In this document: one piece after another, positions 63,020-64,000 of the stretch | How the letters are laid out: each line of letters begins with the position of its first letter | Position numbering within the stretch: position 1 is the stretch's first letter | Origin: an uncultured Acidobacteriota bacterium | GTDB taxonomy: Bacteria > Acidobacteriota > CAIWXX01 | Reading direction: 5' to 3' | Length of the DNA: 64,000 nt | Assembly: GCA_903916735.1 (NCBI GenBank) | Contig: CAIWXX010000165.1 | Location: forward strand, 18,671 to 82,670 | Made by a program: the position numbers and the translations under genes | The notes under the pieces: generated by a model | Databases searched by the model: none | What the model was told of the DNA's origin: nothing | Seen by the model: the letters and a program-made list of their open reading frames with translations, nothing else

Positions 63020-63034
63020 ATTGGAGCATCACAC

Positions 63035-63775
63035 ATGACTTGGGGCAACAACAAAAAGAACGGACGAAACGGCAACCTTCCTAACGACGCCATCATCCAT
63101 ATGGCCGGCATCCGAAAAGTTTATGATACAGGTAAGGTCCAGGTCGAAGCCCTCGCCGGCATTGATCTGTCCGTTCAGAGTGGTGAATTTGTGGCGATCG
63201 TCGGACCATCCGGGTCGGGGAAATCCACATTGATGAATTTGATTGGTTGTCTTGATACGCCGACGACCGGTGAATACAGCCTCGCCGGAGAACCCGTTTC
63301 AGGTCTCGATCGTGATCAGCTGGCCGATATTCGCAATCGACGTGTGGGATTCATTTTTCAAAACTTCAATTTGCTGCCTCAGATCAGCGCATTCGAAAAT
63401 GTGGAAATGCCTCTGCTATTCGGCGCGGTTTCCAAGAAGGATCGCCGGTCTCGAACGAAAGAACTGTTGGAGCGCGTCGGGCTGGGTAACCGGATGGATC
63501 ATAAACCAACTGAGCTTTCGGGTGGTCAGATGCAACGCGTGGCAATCGCACGAGCCCTCGCCATGAATCCCGATATCATCCTCGCTGATGAGCCGACAGG
63601 CAACCTCGATTCGACATCCGGCAGCGACATCATGACTCTCTTTTCAGAACTCTGGGAATCCGGCCGGACCGTTATTGTTGTCACGCACGATATGGCCTTG
63701 GCGCGACGAGCCGCACGCACCGTTGAGCTGTACGATGGAATCATCACGCGAGATGTGATGGCCGAGAAGATCTGA
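63035..63775 (+). CDS. MacB/LolD-type ABC transporter ATPase
   Basis: 246 residues. Walker A GPSGSGKST at 57-65, Q-loop in FIFQNFNLLPQ, signature LSGGQMQRVAIARAL, Walker B IILADEPTGNLDS and the H-loop VVTHDMALARRA. The stretch AIIHMAGIRKVYDTGKVQVE matches MacB/LolD ATPases. It drives the two permeases just upstream. Last gene of the four-gene exporter unit. Confidence 0.95.
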   Translation: MTWGNNKKNGRNGNLPNDAIIHMAGIRKVYDTGKVQVEALAGIDLSVQSGEFVAIVGPSGSGKSTLMNLIGCLDTPTTGEYSLAGEPVSGLDRDQLADIRNRRVGFIFQNFNLLPQISAFENVEMPLLFGAVSKKDRRSRTKELLERVGLGNRMDHKPTELSGGQMQRVAIARALAMNPDIILADEPTGNLDSTSGSDIMTLFSELWESGRTVIVVTHDMALARRAARTVELYDGIITRDVMAEKI

Positions 63776-63814
63776 GGAATTAATCATCCGAACGATGCGC
63801 GGGATGCCTTTCTT

Positions 63815-63891
63815 TGGCGCGCCTGGAGAGGCTCGAACTCCCGACCCTCTGCTTAGAAGGCAGATGCTCTATCCACCTGAGCTACAGGCGC
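63815..63891 (-). tRNA. tRNA-Arg (TCT)
   Basis: 77 bases with encoded CCA. Acceptor GCGCCTG/CAGGCGC, anticodon stem CTGCC/GGCAG-type pairing around loop CTTCTAA (anticodon TCT), T-arm with TTCGAGC. It lies 27 bases from the tRNA-Pro gene, same strand, so both probably share a transcript that begins beyond the window. Confidence 0.95.
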
Positions 63892-63918
63892 ATCGTATTC
63901 CGACGCCTTGGACGGCAA

Positions 63919-63993
63919 TCGGGGAGGTCGGATTTGAACCGACGACCTCTTGCTCCCAAGGCAAGCGCGCTAACCAGGCTGCGCCACTCCCCG
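63919..63993 (-). tRNA. tRNA-Pro (TGG)
   Basis: 75 bases without an encoded CCA (the base after the discriminator A is T). Acceptor CGGGGAG/CTCCCCG, anticodon stem CTTGC/GCAAG with loop CTTGGGA (anticodon TGG), T-arm GTCGG/CCGAC with TTCGAAT. The missing CCA contrasts with the other four tRNAs in the window, so maturation depends on the nucleotidyltransferase. Confidence 0.95.
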
Positions 63994-64000
63994 CGAACGC

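Overview
The window reads as chromosome from a Gram-negative bacterium with an outer membrane. It has a TonB-dependent receptor, an Mla-type lipid transport system, beta-barrel proteins and many Sec-type signal peptides. It makes isoprenoids by the MEP pathway (ispG, ispD and ispF are all present). I see no rRNA, phage, insertion sequence or CRISPR array. The mix of FHA, DUF4388 and DUF1844 proteins, a Tad/type II secretion part and secreted papain-like peptidases suggests an uncultured or deep-branching lineage outside the well-known Proteobacteria, but I cannot name a taxon from sequence alone.

Layout. 1-5 kb: end of a Tad/type II secretion locus (TadC-like platform protein, two FHA membrane proteins, a GspE/PilB ATPase). 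5.2-9.1 kb: a 1270-residue NtrY-like sensor kinase. 9.1-15.4 kb: ispG, a PP-loop sulfurtransferase-like enzyme, a membrane-anchored unknown and a YfhO-like membrane protein. 15.4-20 kb: a three-gene signalling operon (histidine kinase, CheY-like receiver, EAL phosphodiesterase) flanked by two gene remnants, one a DJ-1/PfpI pseudogene abutting uvrA. 20-30 kb: a tightly packed minus-strand run mlaE-mlaF-mlaD-radA-yacL-ispD-ispF-rlmB-uvrA, with several 1-4 base overlaps. 30-35.6 kb: dnaB, rplI, rpsR, rpsF, pth, rplY and prs, with a recognisable prs promoter and a terminator between rplI and dnaB. 35.8-36.7 kb: tRNA-Gln, then a tRNA-Gly/tRNA-Cys unit with promoter and terminator.

36.7-42.8 kb: an outer-membrane protein, a small zinc-ribbon protein, and the operon DUF1844-TPR/zinc-finger-DUF4388-ribF. 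43-57 kb is the most accessory-looking part: a sugar-nucleotide-type epimerase and a GT-C-like membrane protein, two paralogous secreted papain-family peptidases carrying different extracellular modules, a radical SAM protein, a TonB receptor, a secreted Ig-like protein, an MBL hydrolase, a YjdF-family protein paired with an HEAGH membrane protein, and a decayed histidine-kinase tail. 57-64 kb: an S9 peptidase, a four-gene MacA/MacB-like ABC exporter, and tRNA-Arg and tRNA-Pro.

How it works together. Housekeeping blocks (translation, replication, DNA repair, isoprenoids, PRPP, FAD) are interleaved with envelope functions (lipid transport, secretion, export, receptor) and signalling (two large kinases, c-di-GMP turnover, FHA readers). 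No single locus proves a new system. The best candidates for undescribed biology are the paired papain-like peptidases with a radical SAM gene, the FHA proteins embedded in the secretion locus, the YjdF/HEAGH pair and the DUF1844/TPR/DUF4388 operon.
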